A stretch of DNA of 64,000 nt from Clostridium sp. (lineage in GTDB: Bacteria > Bacillota > Clostridia > Lachnospirales > Lachnospiraceae): NCBI GenBank assembly GCA_023664325.1, contig JAMPFS010000002.1:62001-126000 (forward strand), given 5' to 3'. Positions 25,987-35,232 of this stretch are shown piece after piece. A model generated the notes under the pieces. That model saw nothing but the letters and a program-made list of their open reading frames with translations. It did not search any database and was not told the origin of the DNA. A program made the translations under genes and the position numbers. How positions within the stretch are numbered: the stretch's first letter is position 1; every line of letters begins with the position of its first letter.

Positions 25987-28272
25987 TTACTGCTGTTCTT
26001 TCTGTGCCGGAATTTCTTCCTGCGCGCTGCCGCTATTGTCATCCGTCTGTTTTACAGCCTCCTTCGCATCTTCCTCCTGCGTCACGGCTAACGGTTCGCT
26101 TTTTGATAACACAATATGGTCATCCCCGGTCTGCGCCACAAGCAGCTCCTTCGCCCCTTCAAAGTCCTGTGCATCAACAGACAGCAAACCCCCGCTGATA
26201 TAAGTAGTATCAACCGCTTTCCCATTGACATGCACTTCGGAAAATTCATTGAAATTCTTACCGTATACCCATACCTTGTCACCCTTTGCCTCGTAACGGT
26301 CTACCGCTATGCTGCGTATCCCCAGCACCATATCCGTCTGCGGAAATGGGTTTTTTCCATCAAAAGCATAGTTATTTCCATACAGAGTGTCATACTCAAG
26401 AATTTCCAATTTATCCAGATAACTTTCCTCGTCATCCTCCACCATATACTTGTTATGGAAATTCTGCATCAGTCCGCCCTCTAACCCTAAGCGGTTAAAT
26501 ATATATGTGCTTGCCTGATAAGCTTTCAAATCCCTTTTTTCATTTTGAAGCCCGATATTATCCCACATAACCCATTCCGTCTCATAGAGGGTAATACCGT
26601 CTAAATCGGTTTCCTTAAGATCTAAACTTGGCAGATGATCTCCATACATAAACAGCACAGTCGGTTCATGGAAGCGCTCTAACTTCTTAACCAGCTCTTC
26701 TAACATATTGTCACATTCCTTGCACATATTAATATAGTATTCCCATGCAGCCTGCTTTGCGCTGTCTTCGGCATACTGTCCGGTAAAATAGCAGTCTAAA
26801 TCCGTCAGCGTCTCCGTATGTTTTTTCGGATAACGCCCGTGGCACTGCACCGTAATCGTTGTGATATAATCCCGTCCCTCTGTCTGCTTCATGCGTTCTA
26901 ACATCAGATCGTCTAACACATCATCCTTTGCCCAGCCCCTCGGCGTATAATTCAGACCATACATATGCTCCATGCCACAGAACACATCAAACCCCAAATT
27001 GGAATAATCAATATAACGCTCATAAAATGTGGCATCATTATTATGAAATCCCGCTGTTGCATAGCCCTGACGCTTTAAATCATAGGCAATGCTGTCACAG
27101 CTCATCTCCTGCATAATCGTTTTAAACGGATACTCGCCAGCCCCGAAAAACTGGGTACTCATTCCGGTCTGTACCTCAAACTCTGTATTTGCCGTACCTG
27201 CGCCCACTGCCGGAACCGTAAAAATACCCGATGAATATTTGCGTTTCAGTTTTGCCAAAAACGGCATCGGATTTTCTGATGCATAAAAATCTTTCATATA
27301 CTTCGTATCAAACACCGACTCAATCTGAATCACAATAATATTTGGGTTCTCTTTTGTTGCCGGCTCGTTCTTGTAATACAGCTCATCAAGATCCGTAATC
27401 TCCTCTGGATCCTTCTCCCCATCATCTGCATTTTTGCCATCTTCTTCCTTTGTAGCCAGAATGACTTCGTCTTTATTGTAGGAAAGCCCTTCTACAATAT
27501 CTTTCACCGTCTCTTCACTATAATTTTTTGGTTTACTGATGCCAACATCAATAATGCTGTTTGAAAAACAATATGCAAATCCATAATCATTGTAAGCATA
27601 TGCGAGATTTCCAAAATTATCTGAAACCGTCTGTGTTTCCACAGCCACCTTCGTAAGCGTCGCAATCAGCACCAGGCACATGCACACATAGGCGGATGCG
27701 CGGAACGGATTTCTTTTATGCTTTATCTTCGGCAGGCGGATATACAGATATACAAGCAGCGCAGCCGCAAGCAGAATGCCAATTGCGCTTAATACCATCT
27801 GCCACTTCGTCATATACTTATCCAACATCGTCATGACGTTGCGGAGCATTAAAATATCCACCGCAGAAAACGGCGTTGTGCGGAAACACAGCACAATCCA
27901 ATTGGCAAAAGCGGAAACAATCCAGACCGCGCACACAAAAATAGTGGCAAACACCTTACGCTTTGCGAACAGCACCAGCGAGAGTGTCACAAAAATAATA
28001 AATGCATTATAGAGAAATACCATTGGCGACCCGGCGATAAATGCAAACGCCTTTATCAGGGAATGCCTGGAAAGCGTCTCCAAAAAAACATTCAGCAATA
28101 AAGCCAGCAACAGGTAGCCGATAAACGGGATCTGAATCACCTTAATGACCTTCTGTATCCCCTTTACCTGTAAGAGCTTGTTCCAGAGAGTTTTTACATG
28201 TCCTGCCGGCTTTGCAAACGCCTGCTTTATCTTTGTCATTCCATTTTTTATTTTACTCAGAAAAGTCTTCAT
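25987..28272 (-). CDS. LTA synthase family phosphotransferase with IPT/TIG-like tail
   Basis: 761 residues. Five transmembrane helices occupy about 45-220, then an external sulfatase-fold domain (about 290-620). It has IIVIQIESVFD (metal-binding Glu), GAGTANTEFEVQTGM with the likely catalytic Thr, and FMYGDHLPSL with the metal-binding Asp and His. These proteins transfer glycerol-phosphate or related groups onto envelope polymers. Residues about 670-735 look like an IPT/TIG beta-sandwich, and the end is Glu/Gln-rich. It is the last gene of the six-gene envelope cluster, 41 bp after the second ABC exporter subunit gene. No clear terminator was found in 25900-25986. Confidence 0.9.
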   Translation of the reverse strand: MKTFLSKIKNGMTKIKQAFAKPAGHVKTLWNKLLQVKGIQKVIKVIQIPFIGYLLLALLLNVFLETLSRHSLIKAFAFIAGSPMVFLYNAFIIFVTLSLVLFAKRKVFATIFVCAVWIVSAFANWIVLCFRTTPFSAVDILMLRNVMTMLDKYMTKWQMVLSAIGILLAAALLVYLYIRLPKIKHKRNPFRASAYVCMCLVLIATLTKVAVETQTVSDNFGNLAYAYNDYGFAYCFSNSIIDVGISKPKNYSEETVKDIVEGLSYNKDEVILATKEEDGKNADDGEKDPEEITDLDELYYKNEPATKENPNIIVIQIESVFDTKYMKDFYASENPMPFLAKLKRKYSSGIFTVPAVGAGTANTEFEVQTGMSTQFFGAGEYPFKTIMQEMSCDSIAYDLKRQGYATAGFHNNDATFYERYIDYSNLGFDVFCGMEHMYGLNYTPRGWAKDDVLDDLMLERMKQTEGRDYITTITVQCHGRYPKKHTETLTDLDCYFTGQYAEDSAKQAAWEYYINMCKECDNMLEELVKKLERFHEPTVLFMYGDHLPSLDLKETDLDGITLYETEWVMWDNIGLQNEKRDLKAYQASTYIFNRLGLEGGLMQNFHNKYMVEDDEESYLDKLEILEYDTLYGNNYAFDGKNPFPQTDMVLGIRSIAVDRYEAKGDKVWVYGKNFNEFSEVHVNGKAVDTTYISGGLLSVDAQDFEGAKELLVAQTGDDHIVLSKSEPLAVTQEEDAKEAVKQTDDNSGSAQEEIPAQKEQQ

Positions 28273-28313
28273 TTTCTCAATCCTTTTTTATGATTTTCCT
28301 ATCAAACATTCCT

Positions 28314-30092
28314 TTACGACACAGCAAACTGACTGTTGTAAAGCTGTGCATAAAAACCTCCTTTTGCAAGCAGGCTTTCATGGGTTCCCTGCTCAATGAT
28401 ATCGCCATCTTTCATCACCAAAATCACATCTGCCTCCCTGATCGTGGAAAGACGGTGCGCCACCACAAAACTGGTTCTTCCTTTCATCAGCTTCGCAAAT
28501 GCATTCTGTACCCTGATTTCCGTACGGGTATCAATCGAAGATGTCGCTTCATCCAAAATCAGCATCGGCGGAATCTCAAGCATAACCCTTGCGATGCAAA
28601 GCAGCTGCTTTTGCCCCTGGGAAAGACTGCCGCCATCCTCACCAATCACCGTATCATATGCCTGCGGCATCCGCTTAATAAAACTGTGCGCATGACAGGC
28701 TTTCGCTGCCTCTATGATTTCCTCCCTTGTGGCATCCGGTCTTCCATAGGCAATATTTTCTGCAATTGTACCGGATTTTAACCATGTCTCCTGCAAAACC
28801 ATTCCATAATTATCCCGCAGGCTGTTTCGTGTGATTTTGTATATACTCTCTCCATTGATCGCAATGCTTCCATCATCAATATCATAAAAACGCATCAAAA
28901 GATTAATCAATGTAGATTTCCCACATCCCGTTGGACCGACAATTGCCACACGCTGTCCTTTTTTGACCTCCAAGTTCAGATTCTGAATCAACGGCTTTTC
29001 CCGGTCGTAAGAAAATGCGACACGCTTTAGGGAAATATTGCTGCGTTTTTGAACTTCCTCCCTTGTAAGTATCTTTGCATCCGGCGCATCCGGCTGTTCC
29101 ACCGGCTCGTCAAGAAGCTCAAAAACCCTCGCTGCACAGGCAATGGCATTTTGCACCTCCGTCACCACGCCGGAAATCTCATTGAACGGCTTTGTATACT
29201 GATTTGCATAGCTCAAAAAACAGGATAGCTGCCCAACTGTGATAGATCCCTTAATTGCGCTGAAGGCGCCTACAATACCCACGCCGGCATACACCAGACC
29301 ATTTACAAAACGTGTGCATGGATTGGTAAGGGAGGAAAAGAAAATAGCCCTTAAACTGTATCCGGTAAGCTGCTCATTGATTGTATCAAACCGGCGCATT
29401 GCATCATCCTCATACCCAAAAGCCTGTACAATTTTCTGATTTCCAACCATTTCCTCCACCAAAGCCGTCATATCGCCACGGCTTTCTGACTGCAAACGGA
29501 ACATTTTGTAGGTTCGCCTGGCGATAAATGCTGCCACAAAAAGGGATACCGGAGTCAACAATACCACCACCAAAGTAATCCTGACATTTAGGGAAAGCAT
29601 AAACAATAACGTACCCAAAATCGTGATTACCCCGGTAAATAACTGGGTAAAACCCATAAGCAGCCCTTCCGAAAACTGATCCACATCATTGACAACCCGG
29701 GATACCACCTCTCCATACTGGCGGTTGTCCACATATTTGAGCGGTAGTTTGTTTAAATGCCCGAATACCTGTGTACGGATATCCTTTACCACCTGATAAG
29801 TAATTTTATTGTTACAAAGGCTCATAAGCCACTGGGTAACGGCAGTACAGCCAATTACCACGCCAAATTTGATAAGCAGCGGCTTAAGCCCTGCAAAATC
29901 CACCGCTCCCTTCCCAATGATATAATCAATGGCGTCACCTGTGATGACCGGTGCATAAAGAGTGGTAAGCACGGTCAGAAACGCAAACAGAAACGACAGC
30001 CACACAAACATGCGGTACGGTTTGATAAATACCAGTACTCTTTTTATTGTTGTCATTTGATCCTGCCTGGAAATCAATTTCTTACCTGCCAT
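28314..30092 (-). CDS. ABC exporter half-transporter, catalytic-site subunit
   Basis: 592 residues: six membrane helices (about 25-320), then an ABC domain with Walker A GPTGCGKSTL, signature LSQGQKQLL (LSQGQ, off consensus) and Walker B MLILDEATSSID with the catalytic Glu. With the gene just upstream it forms a heterodimeric type IV exporter of the TM287/288 kind, in which one subunit has the degenerate signature and the other a degenerate Walker B. The ATG at 30092 follows GGAGGAAGAAAGC and overlaps the partner's end by 11 bp, a sign of translational coupling. The frame is open further upstream but without need. Confidence 0.92.
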   Translation of the reverse strand: MAGKKLISRQDQMTTIKRVLVFIKPYRMFVWLSFLFAFLTVLTTLYAPVITGDAIDYIIGKGAVDFAGLKPLLIKFGVVIGCTAVTQWLMSLCNNKITYQVVKDIRTQVFGHLNKLPLKYVDNRQYGEVVSRVVNDVDQFSEGLLMGFTQLFTGVITILGTLLFMLSLNVRITLVVVLLTPVSLFVAAFIARRTYKMFRLQSESRGDMTALVEEMVGNQKIVQAFGYEDDAMRRFDTINEQLTGYSLRAIFFSSLTNPCTRFVNGLVYAGVGIVGAFSAIKGSITVGQLSCFLSYANQYTKPFNEISGVVTEVQNAIACAARVFELLDEPVEQPDAPDAKILTREEVQKRSNISLKRVAFSYDREKPLIQNLNLEVKKGQRVAIVGPTGCGKSTLINLLMRFYDIDDGSIAINGESIYKITRNSLRDNYGMVLQETWLKSGTIAENIAYGRPDATREEIIEAAKACHAHSFIKRMPQAYDTVIGEDGGSLSQGQKQLLCIARVMLEIPPMLILDEATSSIDTRTEIRVQNAFAKLMKGRTSFVVAHRLSTIREADVILVMKDGDIIEQGTHESLLAKGGFYAQLYNSQFAVS

Positions 30093-31932
30093 GCTTTCTT
30101 CCTCCTCTCCCGCCTTTTTTCTTCTTTTCACTTCGTATCTGCTGCCCTGTTCCTGAGTCTTTCTCTTTTTGCCTGCCGTCTGCCGGCTTTAATGCCTCCT
30201 GCCCCTTTGTATTCCCGCTGCCATCTGCCTGGGATTCTACAATTTCCTGATAAACGGCGCATGTTTTCAAAAGTTCCTCATGCGTGCCGATTCCCGCCAT
30301 CATGCCATCCTCTAACACAATGATCTGATCCGCCTGTTTGATGGTGGAAGCCCGCTGGGACACAATAAACACTGTCATGTTCTGTGTCTTTTCCCGGATT
30401 GCCTTCCGAAGCGCCGCATCTGTAGCGAAATCAAGCGCAGAAGCAGAATCATCTAAAATTAATATTTCCGGTTCCCTGACAAGCGCCCTGGCAATCGTTA
30501 AACGCTGCCTCTGTCCACCTGAAAAATTCTTGCCGCCCTGTAATACGACTTCCTCTAACCCATTCTTTTTCGCTGCAATCACATCACTGCCCTGGGCAAT
30601 CCCTACTGCTCGCAGCATCTCCTGGTCCGTGGCATCCTCCTTCCCCCAGCGCAGATTATCCGCAATCGTTCCGTTAAACAATACTGCCTTTTGGGGTACG
30701 ATGCCAATCCTGTCACGGAGCTGATGAAACGAGTAACCCCTGACGTTCACATCATCCACCAGTATTTCACCGCTGCTCACATCATAAAACCGGGGAATCA
30801 GATTGACAAGCGTTGATTTTCCACAGCCGGTGCCTCCAATGACACCGATTGTCTGTCCTGCCTTTGCCGTAAACGATATATCTCGAAGCGCCGGCTCTTT
30901 CGCTCCCTTATAAGTAAAGGTAACATTTTTAAACACCACTTTATTCTCGCTGCGCTTCAAATCCACGCCAGTCGGATGTTCGACTACCGACGGGGTTAAT
31001 GCAAATACCTCGCCTACACGTTTGGAACAGGCTGCCGCTTTGGTGAGCAGGATAATGAGATTTGCAAGCTTGACAAGCTCTACCAAAATCTGCGACATAT
31101 AATTTACAAGGGCAATGACCTCCCCCTGCGAAAGCCTCCCTGTGTCCACCTGTATGCCGCCAATCCAGATAATGGCAATAATTGCCGCATTTACAATGAT
31201 GTAGGTAACCGGATTCATAACCGCTGAGACCTTACCGACAAATAACTGAATCTGTTTGAGCCTGTCACTCCCCTCATTGTAATCTGCCATCTCATCCTGC
31301 TGGCGGCAAAATGCGCGGATCACACGGGCGCCTGCTAAGTTTTCCCTTGTCATCAGCAGCACATGGTCAAGCGCTTTTTGCACCTTCTCGTAAAGCGGAA
31401 TCGAATACAGCATAATGCCAAACACCACCACGGAAAGCAGTGGAATCGCAACGACAAACACAATGGCAGCCTTTACATCCACCGTAAATGCCATCACCAT
31501 AGCTCCTAACACAATAAACGGGGAACGCAAAAACAGTCTCAGAAACATATTGACACCTGACTGCATCTGGTTAATATCACTCGTCATTCTTGTAATCAGT
31601 GTGGAGGTTCCTGCCTGGTCGATCTCTGTATAAGACAGCCTGTTAATATGCGCAAACAGATCCCTTCTCACGCTTTTGCCAAAGCCAACAGAAGCCTTTG
31701 CAGCAAAGTACTGCGCCGTAATCGAACAGACCAGTCCCACAATTCCAAGCAGTACCAGCACTGCACCCATTTTCCATATATATGGGTTGTCCTGGTTTTT
31801 AATTCCGGTATCCACAATCGCTGCCATAACTAACGGCACAAACAGCTCAAAGCTTGCTTCGAGCATTTTAAACAGGGGCGCGGTGATACTCTCCTTTTTA
31901 TATTCCTTTAAATAATCGGTGATCTTAAACAT
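30082..31932 (-). CDS. ABC exporter half-transporter, degenerate-site subunit
   Basis: 616 residues: six membrane helices (about 15-310) and an ABC domain with Walker A GGTGCGKSTL, canonical signature FSGGQRQRL and Walker B ILILDDSASALD. The Asp replacing the catalytic Glu marks the degenerate site of heterodimeric exporters. The C-terminal 40 residues are Lys/Arg/Gly-rich. The start is the ATG after TTGAGGGAAAGGGT; this lies 10 bp past the stop of the hydrolase gene, so the exporter belongs to the acyltransferase-led operon. Likely cargo is a lipid or lipopeptide, inferred only from context. Confidence 0.92.
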   Translation of the reverse strand: MFKITDYLKEYKKESITAPLFKMLEASFELFVPLVMAAIVDTGIKNQDNPYIWKMGAVLVLLGIVGLVCSITAQYFAAKASVGFGKSVRRDLFAHINRLSYTEIDQAGTSTLITRMTSDINQMQSGVNMFLRLFLRSPFIVLGAMVMAFTVDVKAAIVFVVAIPLLSVVVFGIMLYSIPLYEKVQKALDHVLLMTRENLAGARVIRAFCRQQDEMADYNEGSDRLKQIQLFVGKVSAVMNPVTYIIVNAAIIAIIWIGGIQVDTGRLSQGEVIALVNYMSQILVELVKLANLIILLTKAAACSKRVGEVFALTPSVVEHPTGVDLKRSENKVVFKNVTFTYKGAKEPALRDISFTAKAGQTIGVIGGTGCGKSTLVNLIPRFYDVSSGEILVDDVNVRGYSFHQLRDRIGIVPQKAVLFNGTIADNLRWGKEDATDQEMLRAVGIAQGSDVIAAKKNGLEEVVLQGGKNFSGGQRQRLTIARALVREPEILILDDSASALDFATDAALRKAIREKTQNMTVFIVSQRASTIKQADQIIVLEDGMMAGIGTHEELLKTCAVYQEIVESQADGSGNTKGQEALKPADGRQKEKDSGTGQQIRSEKKKKGGRGGRKHGR

Positions 31933-31942
31933 ACCCTTTCCC

Positions 31943-32911
31943 TCAATTCTTTGATAATTTTCGTATAAAATGACCAACCTCTACCCATGCCTGTTTTGCC
32001 TCGGGATATAACAAAAGCCCCATCTGGAAAACATGAAACATTCCTTTGTATGTATGTTCCTTTACCTCTACACCGGCATTTTTTGCTTTCTCTGCCACTG
32101 TCAGCGTATCACTTAAAAGCATTTCATACTCCCCAACCTGCATGAGCATTGGCGGAAACCCGGCATAATCTCCCATAATCGGTGAAATATACGGATTTTC
32201 CGGAGTATCATCCTTATAATAACCCTCTTTGTATACTAAAGTATCTTTTGAACCGCCAAAAATGGGATCCCTTTCAAAATTCTCCTGATAGGACTCTCCA
32301 CTCTTTGTCAAATCTGTCCACGCTGACATCGTAATAATCCCCTTCGGAAGCGGCATGCCATGATTCCTTAAATACAGGCAAAGCGCTAAAGCCAGCCCGC
32401 CGCCGGCAGAATCCCCTGCCACAAAAAGCTTTTCACGGTCATAACCCTGATCCAGAATCCACTGATAAGCTGCAAGCGCATCCTCCAATGCCGCAGGAAA
32501 CGGATGCTCCGGCGCCACACGGTAATCAATGCTTAACACATCAAGGCCATTGCTCAGTTCATTGTAAAGCCCTGCCATATTCCGATAGGTATTGTGCAGT
32601 TTCCCATAATAGCCTCCACCGTGGAGCTGCAATATGATGCCTTGCCCCGGTATTCCAAACAGAGTATTTTCCTCCTGTTCCCCGGATGGCAGGTGTACCC
32701 CGCCACCTTCTTCCTGTTTTCTCCGAAGCAGCTCCATCTGAAACTGCTCCATCTGAAGTGTTATCAATTGAAGATGCTCCGGACACTGCCATAAACGTTC
32801 CCGTTCCGAAAGCCGCATGCGAAATTCTCCTGCGCTGCTCCCCGGCAAATGATTTGCAAGCCGCACCACACGTCTTGCAGTTCTTCCACGCACACTCACC
32901 TTTTTCTCCAT
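31943..32911 (-). CDS. Alpha/beta hydrolase of the hormone-sensitive lipase type
   Basis: 322 residues. Oxyanion motif LQLHGGGYYG, nucleophile elbow GDSAGGGLALAL (Ser), and a C-terminal Asp (region GEYEMLLSDT) and His (GMFHVFQMG) form the triad of the HSL/GDXG family. DYRVAPEHPFPAAL before the elbow is also typical. It hydrolyses carboxyl esters; the real substrate is unknown. There is no signal peptide, so it is cytoplasmic. The ATG at 32911 has AGAGG 8 nt upstream; a TTG two codons earlier is less likely. It lies in the acyltransferase-led operon. Confidence 0.92.
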   Translation of the reverse strand: MEKKVSVRGRTARRVVRLANHLPGSSAGEFRMRLSERERLWQCPEHLQLITLQMEQFQMELLRRKQEEGGGVHLPSGEQEENTLFGIPGQGIILQLHGGGYYGKLHNTYRNMAGLYNELSNGLDVLSIDYRVAPEHPFPAALEDALAAYQWILDQGYDREKLFVAGDSAGGGLALALCLYLRNHGMPLPKGIITMSAWTDLTKSGESYQENFERDPIFGGSKDTLVYKEGYYKDDTPENPYISPIMGDYAGFPPMLMQVGEYEMLLSDTLTVAEKAKNAGVEVKEHTYKGMFHVFQMGLLLYPEAKQAWVEVGHFIRKLSKN

Positions 32912-32969
32912 ACCCAAAACCTCTTTTATCTTCTATCCTTCCATGCAGACAGATCTGCCGAAGCCTCCA

Positions 32970-33665
32970 TCACACATGAAACCTGCGCTTTAACTCTCTT
33001 GTAAATTCCCTGTCTCCGAAAATAATCGTGCCAAGCAGATATAATCCCGTCACTCCGGCACTGATAACCGGCAATACGATACTGGCAATTTTTCCCGCAA
33101 AATAAAGGCATATAATGCACACACTGAAAATTGCAATCAACAGCAATAGAAGCGTATAGCTATACCACTGCTGCCGGTTTAGCATCATCAGAAAAAATAC
33201 AATGGCATCCCCAAACAGGATCACGCCCGGAATTGCCCATTGCAACGACCATCCTGACATTCCCGTAAAATAATCAATCCCCACCAAAAGGGCAATGGTA
33301 AGGCTTAGCTGCTGTCCGATCTTTGCCGCATACCCTGCATCATGGTGAATCCAATATACCATAGACAAATAGATATATACCATAGCTGTTCCGCTAATCC
33401 CCGACCACCAAAAACCCGGAGTCACAAAATAGTTCACCGCAATCAGTCCAATCTCTGCCACAATAAACAAAAACAAAATCAGCTTCATGACAAAATGAAG
33501 GATCGCTGCCCTCTTGCGCACATTGGGATAAGGAGCCCCGTGGTCTTTCAGCATTGAATATGCGCTCTGTTCTGCCGCCTCAATCTCTTCAAGCACGCTA
33601 TGGCAAAGCGGGCAGACCGGGGTTTCATCATATACAATTACATTACAATTTTCACATTTATTCAT
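32970..33665 (-). CDS. Zinc-ribbon membrane protein (DUF6320-like)
   Basis: 231 residues. The N-terminus has a CxxC-x12-CxxC zinc ribbon (CENC and CPLC). After the linker with PYPNVRKR come six hydrophobic helices (about 52-75, 84-103, 118-134, 140-158, 164-188, 190-213). This layout matches DUF6320 as I know it, a family often encoded beside condensation-type acyltransferases in Firmicutes. It lies 12 bp after the acyltransferase gene. It may be its membrane partner; biochemical function is unknown. Confidence 0.78.
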   Translation of the reverse strand: MNKCENCNVIVYDETPVCPLCHSVLEEIEAAEQSAYSMLKDHGAPYPNVRKRAAILHFVMKLILFLFIVAEIGLIAVNYFVTPGFWWSGISGTAMVYIYLSMVYWIHHDAGYAAKIGQQLSLTIALLVGIDYFTGMSGWSLQWAIPGVILFGDAIVFFLMMLNRQQWYSYTLLLLLIAIFSVCIICLYFAGKIASIVLPVISAGVTGLYLLGTIIFGDREFTRELKRRFHV

Positions 33666-33676
33666 AATCCATACCT

Positions 33677-35077
33677 TTACTCATCATATGCGCCATTGCT
33701 CTCCACAGCAACAGCTACCCCATCCTTCACAATCGTCTGAAAAAAGCGCTTCTGAATGGATGTATCTGCCAAAACGGAACTAAACGTAAATGTCAGCACT
33801 CCATTGTAAGAACAGATCCCGCCTTTCATATTCTGCCCTTTGGACATGGATATCGTGGTATAAAAATGTTCCACGTACTGTTGATACGGCTGCCTCAGTT
33901 CTATATTCCCAATATTCGTAACCGTTGCCGTCGTCGCTTTGGCAGACGTTCCATATACCATCCGGATTCCAATATTTTTCACAAAAAGCGGCACAGCGCG
34001 CAAAATCCAGTTTTTCTCATTCGACACATTATAGGACATGATATTATTTAGGTTTTCCGGTGTGATCTGCGCCTTCAAATCCTCGGCTACGATTTCAATC
34101 ACTTCCGCTAATGTATAATTCTCCCGTTCCGGTCGGAATATCGCCGACACCATTGCAAAAAAGTTTTTCATGGTGTGCGATTCATAGTATGGTCTTAAAT
34201 TCACCGGCACACAGCAGCTAATCGGTGTCTTTGACGGCTGAGATTTCAAATATTCCCTGTATATGCTGTATACAAACACACCGACTAAATACTGGTTAAT
34301 TGTGACGCCATATTTCTTAGCTGCCGCCTTTAGCTGGTCAACCGGAAAATAGCCATGCAAAATACCCATTTCACCTTTCGGGAGTCGTTCACTGTTCAGG
34401 CAGACTGCTCGTTCTGATTTGTAGACCTTCGCATGTCCTTTTTTGAAATTCTTGATATAACTGTCTTCCTTATCCAAAAAAATACCCGGACTGATCTTAT
34501 CCTTCTCCACCTGAAGAAGCTCCGGATACTTAAGACGCAGATACTGGTAGACCAGTTCCTTTAAAAAGGTAATGCCTCCTGCGCCATCCGTCAATGCATG
34601 GAACACTTCGAGATTAATCCGGCTTTTGTAATAGGTTACACGAAACATATAATGATTATTCCGGCTTTTATCAATGTAAGCCCCGGGACTATTGTACTCC
34701 TCCCTCACAATCGGGGCAGGCTTCGTATTTTCTTCAAAATAGTACCAGAATACACCCATGCGCAGCCGCATACGGAAGATTAGAAACTGCGGCAAAATAC
34801 GATTCAATGCCTCCTGTAACAGCACCCGGTCAATGTCCTCCGTGAGACTGACGGAAATCCGGTATACATTCGTCATCTGTTCCGTGGCAATCACCGGGAA
34901 GAGATTGGCTGTATTGTCAAGCTTGTCCCATGCCAATTGTTCCCTTCTCCGGCTGCTATTCTTCTTTACCGCCTGTTTTTCCTCCGGCGCTGCTTCCTTT
35001 ACAGGCTGTGCCGCATTATCCATATTCTTTTGTTTCTTAACATCCGTTTGGTCTTTTTTCTGCGCTTTCTTCCCCAT
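33677..35077 (-). CDS. Condensation-domain-like acyltransferase
   Basis: About 466 residues. The first 45 are a Lys/Glu/Gln-rich tail without structure. The rest resembles the alcohol acetyltransferase / condensation (PapA, WS/DGAT-like) superfamily: FHALTDGAGG provides HxxxDG with His160 and Asp164, and the C-terminal half has NVSNEKNWI and a long strand-rich region (VTNIGNIELRQPY). Such enzymes move acyl groups from CoA or carrier proteins onto alcohols or amines. The ATG at 35077 has AGGA 7 nt upstream; an ATG two codons earlier is too close to it. It is the first gene of the six-gene envelope cluster. Confidence 0.8.
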   Translation of the reverse strand: MGKKAQKKDQTDVKKQKNMDNAAQPVKEAAPEEKQAVKKNSSRRREQLAWDKLDNTANLFPVIATEQMTNVYRISVSLTEDIDRVLLQEALNRILPQFLIFRMRLRMGVFWYYFEENTKPAPIVREEYNSPGAYIDKSRNNHYMFRVTYYKSRINLEVFHALTDGAGGITFLKELVYQYLRLKYPELLQVEKDKISPGIFLDKEDSYIKNFKKGHAKVYKSERAVCLNSERLPKGEMGILHGYFPVDQLKAAAKKYGVTINQYLVGVFVYSIYREYLKSQPSKTPISCCVPVNLRPYYESHTMKNFFAMVSAIFRPERENYTLAEVIEIVAEDLKAQITPENLNNIMSYNVSNEKNWILRAVPLFVKNIGIRMVYGTSAKATTATVTNIGNIELRQPYQQYVEHFYTTISMSKGQNMKGGICSYNGVLTFTFSSVLADTSIQKRFFQTIVKDGVAVAVESNGAYDE

Positions 35078-35135
35078 TACCATATCCTTTATATCAAATC
35101 CAGATCATACATGCCTGTAACATATTTTTCCATAT

Positions 35136-35174
35136 ACTATGTGCTATTGTACCGCAACATAGTGTATTTTTCAA
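35136..35174 (-). promoter_or_regulatory. Promoter with overlapping inverted repeat for the acyltransferase operon
   Basis: Minus strand: -35 TTGAAA (35169-35174), 17-bp spacer, -10 TACAAT (35146-35151). An inverted repeat, ACTATGT-GC (35136-35144) and GC-AACATAGT (35154-35163), brackets the -10, in a position suited to a repressor. No regulator gene is adjacent. Confidence 0.65.
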
Positions 35175-35178
35175 GAAA

Positions 35179-35206
35179 AGGATGCCCTGTGTGATCAGGA
35201 CATCCT
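35179..35206 (-). terminator. Terminator of typA
   Basis: Arms AGGATGCCCTG (35179-35189) and CAGGACATCCT (35196-35206), one mismatch, 6-nt loop, followed on the minus strand by TTTTCTTG. It abuts the promoter of the acyltransferase operon. Confidence 0.8.
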
Positions 35207-35232
35207 AATATTATGGCTTTGCCGGGCGCCGG

